DNA of 64,000 nt from Paenibacillus sp. J23TS9 (GTDB lineage: Bacteria > Bacillota > Bacilli > Paenibacillales > Paenibacillaceae). The stretch covers positions 1 to 64,000 of the forward strand of contig NZ_BOSG01000005.1 of assembly GCF_018403225.1 (NCBI RefSeq), in the 5' to 3' direction. A model generated the notes under the pieces. It saw only the letters and a program-made list of their open reading frames with translations. It searched no databases and was not told the origin of the DNA. Positions 16,439 to 25,491 of this stretch are shown piece by piece. Within the stretch, counting starts at the first letter, position 1; every line of letters begins with the position of its first letter. A program made the position numbers and the translations under genes.

Positions 16439-18130
16439 ATGCTAAGGCTGTGGAATCATATCAACTCGAAGCTTTTTTACAAGATGCTCATTATTTACTC
16501 GCTTCTGACCGTTATTCCGTTGGCCCTGGTGACAGGGCTGTTTTATTACCGTTCCATGCAAATTATCGAAACAAAAATCCGTGAATCCAGCAAACAAAAC
16601 ATTGTGGAGACATCCGACAAGCTGGACGAAATGCTGAACAGCATCGATCAGAAGGCTAAAAATATATCGATCCAGCGTGAAGTGGAAGCGCTGCTCCGGA
16701 ACAGCAATGACAGCACACTTTATCCTTTAAGCGAACTGGATCAAAGGGTATACCAATCGGAGGTCAGATCCTTGCTCGACCGGGAAAAGGAGGCGTACGG
16801 ACTGATCGATTCCATTTATATTTTCAACAATAGCGGTGATATGTACACCAGCACGAATGCATCTGGATTGGAGTCGGACAATGCGCTGGCCGGAATAGCT
16901 CATCTAACTCCAGGTCATATGATATGGGCACCTTTTATTGACCATGGACGCATGATATCGGCTATGGAAATATATGATCAACGAAGCGGTATCAAATACG
17001 GATTGCTGGCTGTCACATTGAGCACGAAAGGGATGTCTGAGGCACTGGCCTCCTACAAGCAGGGGGCATTTTTTATTACGAACCTGAATGGACTTATCCT
17101 GGCTTCTACAGACGAGGCACAGATTAACACCCTCTACAAATCGCTTGGAGCAGGACAAAGCATCATCAACAAGCGTACTTCGATTTACTCTTCATATAAC
17201 TACATCAGCCACATGCCCAAAAACGCGTTCGGCAAGGAAATCCGAGAGCTCGCATACTACGCCGTATTGATCACTGCGATCACCTGGCTGGGGGTGCTGG
17301 TGCTTACCATTGGTATTCTGAGACATATCACGAGTCCCTTGCTGCGGCTGAACCGGCTGATGCGCAAGGCGGAAAGGCAAATTTTCGAGACCATTTCAGG
17401 TATCCATACCACCGATGAAATCGCTCAAATATGCCGCAGCTACAACAGTCTCATTACCCAGATCAAGAACCTGATTGAAAAAGTATACAAAGTAGAACTG
17501 GTCAAAAAGGAAGCGGAGCTGTCCGCCATCAAAGCTTATATCAATCCCCATTTTCTATACAACACCCTGGAGTCCATCTCCATTATGGCTAAAGAATCAG
17601 GTTCCGACTCCGTTCCGAAGACCGTCCGGCTTTTGTCTAAAATTCTGCGTTTTTCGATCACACCGGGTCTGGATTATGTTCCGCTTGAGACAGAGATTAC
17701 CTTTGCCGTTTACTACCTCCAGCTGCATCAGCAGCGCTACCAGGACAAAATCCAGTGGGAAACTGAAATTGCAGAGGAACTGCTGATGATTCATGTTCCC
17801 AAGCTGCTGCTTCAGCCTATTATTGAAAATGCCGTGATTCACGGTATCCAGCAAACGGACCGCCCGGGATGGATTAGCATTCGGGCATACGAATATCAAT
17901 ACGATCTCGTGCTTGAGGTGGAAGATAACGGACCCGGTTACAAAAGTGACGACAGCTACCGCTCCGAAGGTTTGGGTACGGGACTGGCAACGGTCAACCA
18001 GCGGATTCAATTACTGTATGGCGAAACGTATGGACTCGCAATCAAAAAAACAGATGCAGGCACGGGGACCATTGTTAGAGTCACCATTCCCATGCAGTTT
18101 ATGGAGGAGGAGATAGCATGCGAATCATGA
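16439..18130 (+). CDS. YesM-type sensor histidine kinase
   Basis: 563 aa. A transmembrane helix at about 17-38, an extracellular sensor to about residue 265, a second helix at about 275-297 and a HAMP-like linker, then the His_kinase domain with INPHFLYNTLESI (His371). The HATPase_c domain contains PIIENAVIHGI and EVEDNGPGY. YesM kinases detect extracellular carbohydrates, often through the binding protein of a neighbouring ABC importer, and phosphorylate a YesN-type regulator. Its stop overlaps the start of that regulator by 13 bp. Unlike some kin, the extracellular domain shows no obvious recognisable subfamily motif. Confidence 0.92.
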   Translation: MLRLWNHINSKLFYKMLIIYSLLTVIPLALVTGLFYYRSMQIIETKIRESSKQNIVETSDKLDEMLNSIDQKAKNISIQREVEALLRNSNDSTLYPLSELDQRVYQSEVRSLLDREKEAYGLIDSIYIFNNSGDMYTSTNASGLESDNALAGIAHLTPGHMIWAPFIDHGRMISAMEIYDQRSGIKYGLLAVTLSTKGMSEALASYKQGAFFITNLNGLILASTDEAQINTLYKSLGAGQSIINKRTSIYSSYNYISHMPKNAFGKEIRELAYYAVLITAITWLGVLVLTIGILRHITSPLLRLNRLMRKAERQIFETISGIHTTDEIAQICRSYNSLITQIKNLIEKVYKVELVKKEAELSAIKAYINPHFLYNTLESISIMAKESGSDSVPKTVRLLSKILRFSITPGLDYVPLETEITFAVYYLQLHQQRYQDKIQWETEIAEELLMIHVPKLLLQPIIENAVIHGIQQTDRPGWISIRAYEYQYDLVLEVEDNGPGYKSDDSYRSEGLGTGLATVNQRIQLLYGETYGLAIKKTDAGTGTIVRVTIPMQFMEEEIACES

Positions 18131-19659
18131 TTGTAGATGATGAAGCGGTAATCCGGGATAGTCTGGCTCAGCTTCCTGTCTGGAGCGGGATGGGATGTGA
18201 GATCGTTGCGGCAGCCTGCAACGGCAGGGAAGCTCTGGAGAGTATTTCGCTCACTAGGCCGGATCTTATCATCACGGATATCCGGATGCCCGTGATGGAC
18301 GGACTGGAACTTGCCGAAAAGGTACGTATGATGTACCCTTCGATCTTTGTCATTTTCGTCACGGCATTTGGCGATTTCGAGTATGCCCGGCATGCAATTA
18401 AGCTGGGCGTGGCCGATTTTATTACGAAGCCCGTGCAAACTGAGGAAGTGATTCTTGCGGTGGACTTGTTAAAGCAGGGGGTTCGGCATTTGAACGAGGA
18501 CATGAGGTTGCGCCAGGAAAAGTGCCTACAGGCACTTTTTGCAGGTGAACGCCCGGATCCCGCTGATCCTGCTTACGCCGAATTATGCGGGAGAGAGCTG
18601 CTCCTAATGTCGGTCGAGGTGGACAATATCGAACTGCTGCATCATACCGGAAAGCCTGTCTCTATGCTGGCCCTTCGGGAAATGGTGTGCTGCATGTTGA
18701 AATATCATCCTTTTCCTTACTGGACATACCTTGAGCCCAAAGGGATTGGGGTGCTTCTCATCGCACATGAGATATCCGCAGATGAGTTTAAAAATGCCGG
18801 TATCCGGATGGCAAGGGAGATCGTTACTGCAGCTGAGGGGTCATTTGGTCATACGGTTTCCATGGGGATCAGCGACTGCCTCACCTCTCCTATAGAACTA
18901 GGGCATGCGAGGGAAGAAATCCGGGAATGCCTGGATTACCGGATGCTGCTCGGCAAAGGCTCCGTTGTATCACGCGATGTGATCACGATTCTGGAGCGGC
19001 AGCAGATGGAGGTCGAAGCTGCAAGGATGCGGGAGCTTTCCGTGATCATTCGCCAGAGCGATACCGCGGCCGTTAAGGATTTTCTGCGGTCTATATACAG
19101 AGAAATGCTCAGTAAGGGACTGAATAAAGCACAGGTGCAGCGATATGCCACGATGCTCGTGAACGAAGCGAGCAGCATCATGGAAGAGTATATGCCTGCC
19201 AAGGGGAAAGAGGGGCTTGGGGATGTCCATAAAAGCCTCTTGTCCTATGACACGCTCAAGGATCTGATGGCCTATCTGGAAAGCCTGCTGACACAAGCCG
19301 CGCTGCAATGCCGGACCGGAGAATATCATGCTGCGGCCAGAGTGCTGAAAGGGGTAACCGATTACCTCGAGGACCATTATCAGGGTGAGATTACGCTGAC
19401 ATCGCTTGCGCAGCATTTGCATATGAACCATTCCTATCTCAGCCGCCTCATCAAAAAAGAAACCGGGCGCAACTTCCGTGACCTGCTGTGGGAACACAGA
19501 ATCGAAGCGTCCAAGGCACTGCTGAAGCAGAGCGGCATGAAAGCCTATGAGGCTGCTTATCAAGTCGGATTCAAGGATCCGGCTCATTACAGCCAACTGT
19601 TCAAAAGAATGGTTGGTGTCACACCGACGGAATATCGCGAATCCATGCTGGCGAAGTAA
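18118..19659 (+). CDS. YesN-type response regulator with AraC output domain
   Basis: 513 aa. Receiver domain 1-120 with Asp54 in LIITDIRMPVMDG and the Lys in FITKPVQ. Middle region of about 270 residues of unclear role. C-terminal AraC double helix-turn-helix (about 410-510: ITLTSLAQHLHMNHSYLSRL, AYEAAYQVGFKDPAHYSQLF, GVTPTEYRESM). Translationally coupled to the kinase upstream by a 13-bp overlap. The importer genes begin 135 bp downstream and are its obvious targets. Confidence 0.92.
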   Translation: MRIMIVDDEAVIRDSLAQLPVWSGMGCEIVAAACNGREALESISLTRPDLIITDIRMPVMDGLELAEKVRMMYPSIFVIFVTAFGDFEYARHAIKLGVADFITKPVQTEEVILAVDLLKQGVRHLNEDMRLRQEKCLQALFAGERPDPADPAYAELCGRELLLMSVEVDNIELLHHTGKPVSMLALREMVCCMLKYHPFPYWTYLEPKGIGVLLIAHEISADEFKNAGIRMAREIVTAAEGSFGHTVSMGISDCLTSPIELGHAREEIRECLDYRMLLGKGSVVSRDVITILERQQMEVEAARMRELSVIIRQSDTAAVKDFLRSIYREMLSKGLNKAQVQRYATMLVNEASSIMEEYMPAKGKEGLGDVHKSLLSYDTLKDLMAYLESLLTQAALQCRTGEYHAAARVLKGVTDYLEDHYQGEITLTSLAQHLHMNHSYLSRLIKKETGRNFRDLLWEHRIEASKALLKQSGMKAYEAAYQVGFKDPAHYSQLFKRMVGVTPTEYRESMLAK

Positions 19660-19794
19660 GTATATTGATCTAAAACATAAATAGTCAATTCCAGCCTAGT
19701 CAGGTAAAGCACAGATATGTCGTTTCCATGCAGAAGCCCCTATACTTCGGGATAAGAATGATGCAGCTTCATACCAAGAAAGGAGTTCATGCAC

Positions 19795-21246
19795 ATGTTC
19801 AAACGTAAATATGGCTTTATGATCGCCTTCTTCACATCCATCATCCTGCTGCTGAACGCGTGCTCGGGCGGAGGCGGCGGGCAACAACAAACCGCCGGGG
19901 AAAATAAGGGCCAGGAGAAGCCGGCGGAAAAGCAGTGGGTTATTAAAATCGATCCGCAGAACAATCTGCCCAGAAAAGCGACGGCAACCGATCCGCGTGA
20001 GATTAAAGCGCTTACGGAGATTGTGGCCGAATATGAAAAGCTGAAGCCCAACGTCAAAATCGAATTCGTCGACGTGGGTAATCAGGACCGCAGTGCCTGG
20101 ATGCAGGCCCGAATGCTGTCCAAGGATGCACCGGATGTGTTCTGGGATAACTACGATGATACATGGCTCCATTATCAGAAGGGGTGGTTCCTGAAAATGG
20201 ATGACTGGCTGCAAAAACCGAATCCATATCAGAATAATACGCCTTGGAAGGATATGTTCGTGCCAGGCATTCTGGATTCGGTCAGAGCTCCCGACGGGGC
20301 GCTGTATGTTGTTCCGGCAGATGGCGTCGGAGTAGCGATTTACTACAACAAGAAAATATTCAATGATCTCGGACTCGGCATTCCGAAAACCTGGTCTGAG
20401 TTTATGGATGCACAAGCCAAAATCAAGGCAGCAGGCATTACACCTTTTGCCGTTGAAGGCAAAGGCGATTGCTGCCATTTACACTGGATTGATTCATTAA
20501 TGAGCAGCCAGTTTTATATGGGGAAAATTGCAGACATGGACCGCAATAATAATAATAATCTGGAGGTTAACGAGATTGCGCTCGCGGTTCAGGGAGGGAA
20601 ATATCCCAATCAAGAGCAGCTGTCCCAGCAGTGGGAGCTGGTGAAGGATTGGTCTCAGTACTGGAACAAAGGTTTTACGAGCGCGACGGATTCGCTGCAG
20701 ATGTTTGCACAGAGCAAGGTGGCCATGATCTTCGGCGGCAGCTGGACGAACGGGCAGCTGAAGCAGGCAAAGGTTCCATTTGAATTCGGGGCTTTTAATT
20801 TCCCGGTCATAACACCACAGGATGCGTCACTTGCAACTGGAAAACAGACCAAGATTTATGGCGCATGGGGTGCATTGCAGTGGCTGGTACCAGGGTATCT
20901 GGCCAAAGAGGATCCTGAGAAAATTCCGGTTATCATGGATTTCCTGATGTTCCTCAGCAAGCCGGAGAACGTCAGCAAGGTAGATCTCGAGTCCGACGGC
21001 GAACCGAATATCGTGGGGGCATCGCCACCGCCAGGTCATGAAGTATTCCACGAGGATATGGATATTGCCAATATGCAGGGCTATAATTCCCGTCTCGACA
21101 AATCCTATTCGAATGTATTCCTGGCTTCGCTCCAGACATATTTGACGGGATCGGATTCCCTGGAGAAGTTCACAGGCAGGGTAATCGAGCAATCGAAGAA
21201 ATCTTCGGAGAACCTGATTAAGCAAAATCCGGATTGGACGAAGTAA
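19795..21246 (+). CDS. Sugar ABC importer, extracellular solute-binding lipoprotein
   Basis: About 483 aa, type 1 sugar-binding family. The lipoprotein signal ends at LLLNAC followed by a Gly/Gln-rich linker. ITPFAVEGKGDCC and AMIFGGSWTNGQL lie in typical ligand-lobe positions. A loop at about residues 249-260 (DRNNNNNLEVNE) fits the 12-residue EF-hand pattern, as in calcium-containing alginate-oligosaccharide binding proteins. AGGAG at 19781-19785 is nine bases from the ATG at 19795 but only three from the ATG at 19789. It is the first gene of a binding protein-permease-permease set, and no ATPase gene is present, so a shared MsmX-type ATPase elsewhere is expected. Confidence 0.92.
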   Translation: MFKRKYGFMIAFFTSIILLLNACSGGGGGQQQTAGENKGQEKPAEKQWVIKIDPQNNLPRKATATDPREIKALTEIVAEYEKLKPNVKIEFVDVGNQDRSAWMQARMLSKDAPDVFWDNYDDTWLHYQKGWFLKMDDWLQKPNPYQNNTPWKDMFVPGILDSVRAPDGALYVVPADGVGVAIYYNKKIFNDLGLGIPKTWSEFMDAQAKIKAAGITPFAVEGKGDCCHLHWIDSLMSSQFYMGKIADMDRNNNNNLEVNEIALAVQGGKYPNQEQLSQQWELVKDWSQYWNKGFTSATDSLQMFAQSKVAMIFGGSWTNGQLKQAKVPFEFGAFNFPVITPQDASLATGKQTKIYGAWGALQWLVPGYLAKEDPEKIPVIMDFLMFLSKPENVSKVDLESDGEPNIVGASPPPGHEVFHEDMDIANMQGYNSRLDKSYSNVFLASLQTYLTGSDSLEKFTGRVIEQSKKSSENLIKQNPDWTK

Positions 21247-21263
21247 TGCAATTCATTAAACTG

Positions 21264-21290
21264 GCGGGAGAGGTCTTCAGCCTCTCCTGC
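21264..21290 (+). other. Intercistronic mRNA hairpin after the binding-protein gene
   Basis: GCGGGAGAGG (21264-21273) pairs with CCTCTCCTGC (21281-21290), 10 bp with one wobble and no T run. Such stems after binding-protein genes usually protect the upstream mRNA and cause partial downstream attenuation. Confidence 0.6.
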
Positions 21291-21307
21291 ACAAAGGGGT
21301 GGCATCC

Positions 21308-22213
21308 ATGAAGACCCGTGGCTTGTATGGCATGAAGCGATGGATTCCCTATCTGTTTCTTGCACCCACGATGATCTCCCTGCTAACGTTCAACTATTAT
21401 CCGGCGCTGTCCGCACTCTATTATTCCTTTACAGACTGGAACGGCTTTAATGCACCCCATTTTATCGGTTTTGATAATTTTGTGGAAATGGTGAAGTCCC
21501 TGGATTTTCAGACCGGTTTTGTCAATATGCTGATCATTACCGTGTTCTCGGTCTTTGTTTCCGTTACGATTCCCGCCATCGCCGCGGAGTTCATATATAA
21601 AATCCAAAAAGCCAGGCTCCAGCATTTCTACCGGTTGATGTTTGTGTTCCCGCTTGTGATACCCGGGATGGTGATTTTGCTGCTCTGGCAGTTTCTTTTG
21701 AATCCGGAAGTCGGCCTGATCAATTCCGTTTTGTCATCGCTTGGGGTAAGCGAGGAACAGCTGCCGCTTTGGCTGGGCTCGCCCGACACGGCGCTGGCTT
21801 CCTTTATGCTCATCGGATTTCCATGGGTGAACGGCGTGGGGGTGCTGATCTATCTTGCAGGATTTCAGAACATTCCGAGATCGGTTATTGAAGCCGCTAA
21901 AATGGACGGTGCCACGGGCTGGTCACTGATATGGAGAATCGAAGTACCGCTGATAACTTCTCAGATCAAGCTGATTGCGATTCTGAATATTATTGGAGGC
22001 ATTCAGGCCTTTCAGAATCAGCTGGTTCTTACAGGTGGGGGACCCGGTTATTCAACGACGGTTCCTGGCTTCATTATGTATCAGTCGGCGATGAGCGCGA
22101 GCAGATTTGGCTATGCAAGTGCGATCGGGCTCGTATTGTTTGTTCTTATTTTTATTTTCACTCTGCTCAATAACAAATACATGAAGTCGGATACGGAATA
22201 CAGTCCGGATTGA
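21308..22213 (+). CDS. Sugar ABC importer permease 1
   Basis: About 301 aa with six predicted membrane helices, MalF/UgpA type. The binding-protein-dependent transport (EAA) motif is EAAKMDGATGWSLIWRIEVPL. The start is ATG 21308 with AAAGGGG eight bases upstream; an in-frame GTG at 21299 overlaps that ribosome site. It forms the membrane channel with the following permease. Confidence 0.93.
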   Translation: MKTRGLYGMKRWIPYLFLAPTMISLLTFNYYPALSALYYSFTDWNGFNAPHFIGFDNFVEMVKSLDFQTGFVNMLIITVFSVFVSVTIPAIAAEFIYKIQKARLQHFYRLMFVFPLVIPGMVILLLWQFLLNPEVGLINSVLSSLGVSEEQLPLWLGSPDTALASFMLIGFPWVNGVGVLIYLAGFQNIPRSVIEAAKMDGATGWSLIWRIEVPLITSQIKLIAILNIIGGIQAFQNQLVLTGGGPGYSTTVPGFIMYQSAMSASRFGYASAIGLVLFVLIFIFTLLNNKYMKSDTEYSPD

Positions 22214-22229
22214 GAGGGGGCGGCTCCAT

Positions 22230-23048
22230 TTGAAAGTTGATAAGGGAGTATGGATCCGAAATATCGTGCTGATCATTCTGGGGGTATTAACCTTTATCCC
22301 GCTGCTGATGCTCATCAATCTATCCTTCAAGGATGCGAATCAGTTCAATTTGCACCGCTGGACGGTCACCTTTCCGTTCACGCTGGTCAATTACAAGGAT
22401 GCCTGGTCAGCCATTTCGGATTATATCTGGAACAGCTTCATCATTAGCGGGGTAACGGTGATCGGTGTGCTGGTTTTTTCCTGCCTTGCGGCGTATCCGT
22501 TGGCGCGAATGAGCTTTTTTATGAAAGAACAGATCTACTTCCTGATTATTGCGCTGTTGATGATTCCAAGCGTGCTAAGTCTGGTACCTTTGTTCGGGCT
22601 GGTGAATAAGTTTCATCTGGTTGACAGCTGGCTTGGGCTTTGGGGCCCGTACATTGCAGGAGGACAAGTCTTTTGCATCTTTGTGCTTCGTTCATTTTTT
22701 GCCTCGCTCCCGGAGGAGATGTTTGAAGCTGCACGGCTTGACGGGGCCGGAGAGCTCCGGATTCTGCTGACCATCGTCATGCCGCTGTCCAAGTCGATTA
22801 TTTCAACGCTTGGCGTTCTCAATATTCTGAATACATGGAATGATTATGTGTGGCCGCTGATGGTCATTAACAGCGCCAAGCTGAAGCCGCTCACACTCGG
22901 GCTGGTATCCTTCCAGCAGCAGTTCGTCACCAATTACGGACCGCTGTTCGCAGGCTATGTGATTGCTTCGATTCCGCTGATCATCCTGTTTATCTTTGCA
23001 AGCAAGCAGTTTGCCGAAGGATTGGCAGGCAGTGCCATGAAAATGTAG
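22230..23048 (+). CDS. Sugar ABC importer permease 2
   Basis: 272 aa, MalG/UgpE type, six membrane helices, EAA motif EAARLDGAGELRILLTIVMP. It starts at TTG with GAGAGGGGG at 22212-22220, overlapping the stop of permease 1. A 14-bp terminator stem follows, closing the importer operon. Confidence 0.93.
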   Translation: MKVDKGVWIRNIVLIILGVLTFIPLLMLINLSFKDANQFNLHRWTVTFPFTLVNYKDAWSAISDYIWNSFIISGVTVIGVLVFSCLAAYPLARMSFFMKEQIYFLIIALLMIPSVLSLVPLFGLVNKFHLVDSWLGLWGPYIAGGQVFCIFVLRSFFASLPEEMFEAARLDGAGELRILLTIVMPLSKSIISTLGVLNILNTWNDYVWPLMVINSAKLKPLTLGLVSFQQQFVTNYGPLFAGYVIASIPLIILFIFASKQFAEGLAGSAMKM

Positions 23049-23060
23049 CCGGTGCATATG

Positions 23061-23113
23061 AAAAGAGTCATGCCCTTAAGATCTGTTTATCAGATGCCAG
23101 GCATGACTCTTTT
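23061..23113. terminator. Bidirectional terminator with 14-bp stem
   Basis: AAAAGAGTCATGCC (23061-23074) pairs perfectly with GGCATGACTCTTTT (23100-23113), with a smaller ATCTG/CAGAT stem in the loop. It separates the importer operon from the converging FGE operon. Confidence 0.9.
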
Positions 23114-23130
23114 GGCTATTACTAGTCTAT

Positions 23131-24216
23131 TTATTCTATATCTGCAACCACGCGAAAACCGATATTCCCTGTAGAGCTGTCCGGCGTGTTGCTGCTTCGC
23201 GCCGCGATGCGGTAGCGGTTGCAGTAAGATTGATGGCAGAGATAAGATCCGCCCTTCATGAGACGCGAGGTTCCTTGCATCGGTCCTTGCGGCTGTTCGG
23301 TCGAGCCGCGCTTGTCCGGATTCTGGGTGAACCAGTCGGCACACCATTCCCAGACATTGCCGGACATATTATACAGCCCATAGCCGTTTGGCTTATAGGC
23401 ATCTACCGGAGCCGTGCCAAGATAACCATCGCTGGCATGGTTTTTCGTCGGAAATACCCCTTGCCAGATATTGCAGCGATGCTCGCCGTCCGGACGCAGC
23501 ACATCACCCCAAGGATAGCGTTTCCCTTCCAGCCCACCGCGCGCTGCCGATTCCCATTCGATTTCAGTAGGCAGACGGACGCCTGCCCATTCGCAGTAAG
23601 CCTGGGCGTCATTCCAGGAGACATGCACGACCGGATGATTCATACGGTCCAGCACATGGCTTCCCGGGCCTTCGGGTTGGCGCCAATAGGTACCTTCAAC
23701 CCCGTTCCACCACGGTGTCTGCAGCGGTGAACCGACAATGTTGACGCTCTCTGGATCAGAAAGAAGCAGATGAAAAACATAGGACCAGCCAAATCGCTCG
23801 GCTTCCGTTATGTAGCCTGTTGCGGCAACAAATTCGGCATAATCTGCATTGGTTACGGTATGAGGCGAGATGCGGAACGACTGTACATGAACCGGCCTTG
23901 CGGGTCCTTCGGCATCGGAGGCAAAGCCTTCCCCGTCATCGGTGCCCAGAATATATGTGCCTTCCGGAATGATCGGCCATGAGGAGGTATCAGGTCGTGA
24001 AGAAGTGCCTGATAGCGCAGAAGTCCTCGCCCCCGAGGCTGTAATAACGTTAACGTCTGCCGCCGTCTGCTTGTGATCCATATTCATGGAAGGAGTACCA
24101 CAGCCGGGTGATGTCTCAACGGCCATACGCCTTGCTGCACAGCAGGAAGGGACTTTGACTGTGGATGCTTCGGGCTCCGTTTTGTTTGGCAAATCAGATT
24201 TTGACTCCGCTGACAT
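23131..24216 (-). CDS. Formylglycine-generating enzyme (sulfatase-modifying factor)
   Basis: 361 aa, FGE-sulfatase/SUMF1 domain at about residues 80-361. GGSYLCHQSYCNRYRIAARS carries the two active-site cysteines, Cys327 and Cys332, spaced as in proven FGEs. HPVVHVSWNDAQAYCEWAG, RLPTEIEWESAARGG, GNVWEWCADWF and GNIGFRV are further family blocks. FGE oxidises the Cys of a CxPxR motif in sulfatases to C-alpha-formylglycine. Both sulfatases nearby carry Cys motifs, so they are the obvious clients. The N-terminal 75 residues are a Cys-containing tail with CCAAR at 25-29. No signal peptide, so maturation is cytoplasmic. It is the last gene of a minus-strand CHR-CHR-ROK-FGE run. Confidence 0.93.
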   Translation of the reverse strand: MSAESKSDLPNKTEPEASTVKVPSCCAARRMAVETSPGCGTPSMNMDHKQTAADVNVITASGARTSALSGTSSRPDTSSWPIIPEGTYILGTDDGEGFASDAEGPARPVHVQSFRISPHTVTNADYAEFVAATGYITEAERFGWSYVFHLLLSDPESVNIVGSPLQTPWWNGVEGTYWRQPEGPGSHVLDRMNHPVVHVSWNDAQAYCEWAGVRLPTEIEWESAARGGLEGKRYPWGDVLRPDGEHRCNIWQGVFPTKNHASDGYLGTAPVDAYKPNGYGLYNMSGNVWEWCADWFTQNPDKRGSTEQPQGPMQGTSRLMKGGSYLCHQSYCNRYRIAARSSNTPDSSTGNIGFRVVADIE

Positions 24217-24264
24217 GGCGACAGCTCCTCTCTGAATTGAAAAAAAGTGAATGAATCGAACAGA

Positions 24265-25491
24265 TTATACGGTTAATTGGCTCAGCATCAGTTGGGCTGC
24301 TCCGATGGCGATGGCTTCCTCGCCGTAAGTGCCCTTGCTGAAAATAACCTGATATTTCGGATAATGATATGTTTTCCGTATAGCGGTTTGGGTAGCGGTA
24401 TAAAAGAATAAATTGGAGTCCGTCATCAGCGGGCCGCCCAGAATAACCTTTTCCGGATACAGAATATTCAGTAAATTAGCCAGGCCGATGCCAAAATACG
24501 TCGCAGCCTGTGTCACGATTTCTGTAACCATCGGATCCATAAGCTTCAGCGCCTGCATGATATCCGGAAATTTGGCCGGTTCACCAGGTTGAAGCATTTG
24601 CCGTAGAGAACTGCTCCGTCCCGTCCGTAATCTGGAGTTCACCTCGCGCTCAATAGCATGCACCGAAGCGTAGGTATCCAGCGCTCCGAAGTTTCCCTGT
24701 GCCGTGCGGTAAGGGAGCCCGTCTGCCTGGATGATCATCTGGCCGAAGGAGCCCTCCATATCAGCTGCACCATGAATCAGCTTATTGTCCGTCATCATGC
24801 CGAGGCGAAGCCCCGTACCGCCGTGCACATAAAGCATATGCACGAAATCTTTGGTACGGTTCGCCCAGGATTCGGCGATCAGTGCCGTATTGGCCCCGTT
24901 ATCCAGGATGACGGGGAAACGGAGACGATCTTCAAGTATATGTACTGCAGGCACATGGCTCCAGCCTGGAGCGGCAAACCATTCAGGGTCCTCAATAACG
25001 CCTGCTTCCCGATCCAGTGGCCCGACCGCGCCAATCCCCATGCCGATCACCTGCTCATAAGCAATGAGATGCTTGTCCATCCATGCCTTCACCTGAGCCG
25101 TGACCTGCTGCATAAGGACCTCGGGCGTTGTCTCTTCAGTCATACGCCATTCCCTGGAATCTATCTTCGTTCCTGCCAGATCGAGCAGTACCAGCCGGGA
25201 GCTCACCCGGGAAATATCCAGTCCGAACGCATAACCGTAGTCAGCTTTGACTTGATACAGGATAGGACGGCGTCCTCCGGTAGAGGCACCAAGCCCGCTT
25301 TCGGAAATAATCCCGGTGCTGACGAGCTCATCGAGCACCCTTGTTAGAGTGCTTACCGTCAGGCCGCTTGAGGTTAGCAGATCATTTTTGCCAATTTCAT
25401 GCTTGCGGCGGATGTCGTGAAACAGCTCCTTCGCCTTTGGCGTAGGGATGCGTTTTTCAGCGTCAATTCGTTGTTTCTTCTCATTAAGCAT
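24265..25491 (-). CDS. ROK-family transcriptional regulator
   Basis: 408 aa. The N-terminal winged helix-turn-helix (about residues 18-75, KNDLLTSSGLTVSTLTRVLD and GRRP) and the ROK sugar-kinase-like domain (IGMGIGAVGPLD, VILDNGANTALIAE) define a repressor of the NagC/XylR type. The usual ROK zinc-binding cysteines are missing: the corresponding region reads QADGLPYRTAQGNFG. The expected effector is a sugar or sugar phosphate. Its start overlaps the stop of the upstream CHR gene by 8 bp, so the two are cotranslated. Confidence 0.9.
   Translation of the reverse strand: MLNEKKQRIDAEKRIPTPKAKELFHDIRRKHEIGKNDLLTSSGLTVSTLTRVLDELVSTGIISESGLGASTGGRRPILYQVKADYGYAFGLDISRVSSRLVLLDLAGTKIDSREWRMTEETTPEVLMQQVTAQVKAWMDKHLIAYEQVIGMGIGAVGPLDREAGVIEDPEWFAAPGWSHVPAVHILEDRLRFPVILDNGANTALIAESWANRTKDFVHMLYVHGGTGLRLGMMTDNKLIHGAADMEGSFGQMIIQADGLPYRTAQGNFGALDTYASVHAIEREVNSRLRTGRSSSLRQMLQPGEPAKFPDIMQALKLMDPMVTEIVTQAATYFGIGLANLLNILYPEKVILGGPLMTDSNLFFYTATQTAIRKTYHYPKYQVIFSKGTYGEEAIAIGAAQLMLSQLTV

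Noticed and set aside
19696..20478. 260-codon frame antisense to the sugar-binding lipoprotein gene
   Set aside because: Shadow of a gene with lipobox, ribosome site and operon context.
24040..24062. TAACGTTAACGT stretch resembling a catabolite-repression (cre) site
   Set aside because: It lies inside the FGE coding region and matches only part of the cre consensus.
24658..25347. 229-codon plus-strand frame within the ROK gene
   Set aside because: Antisense shadow, no family features.
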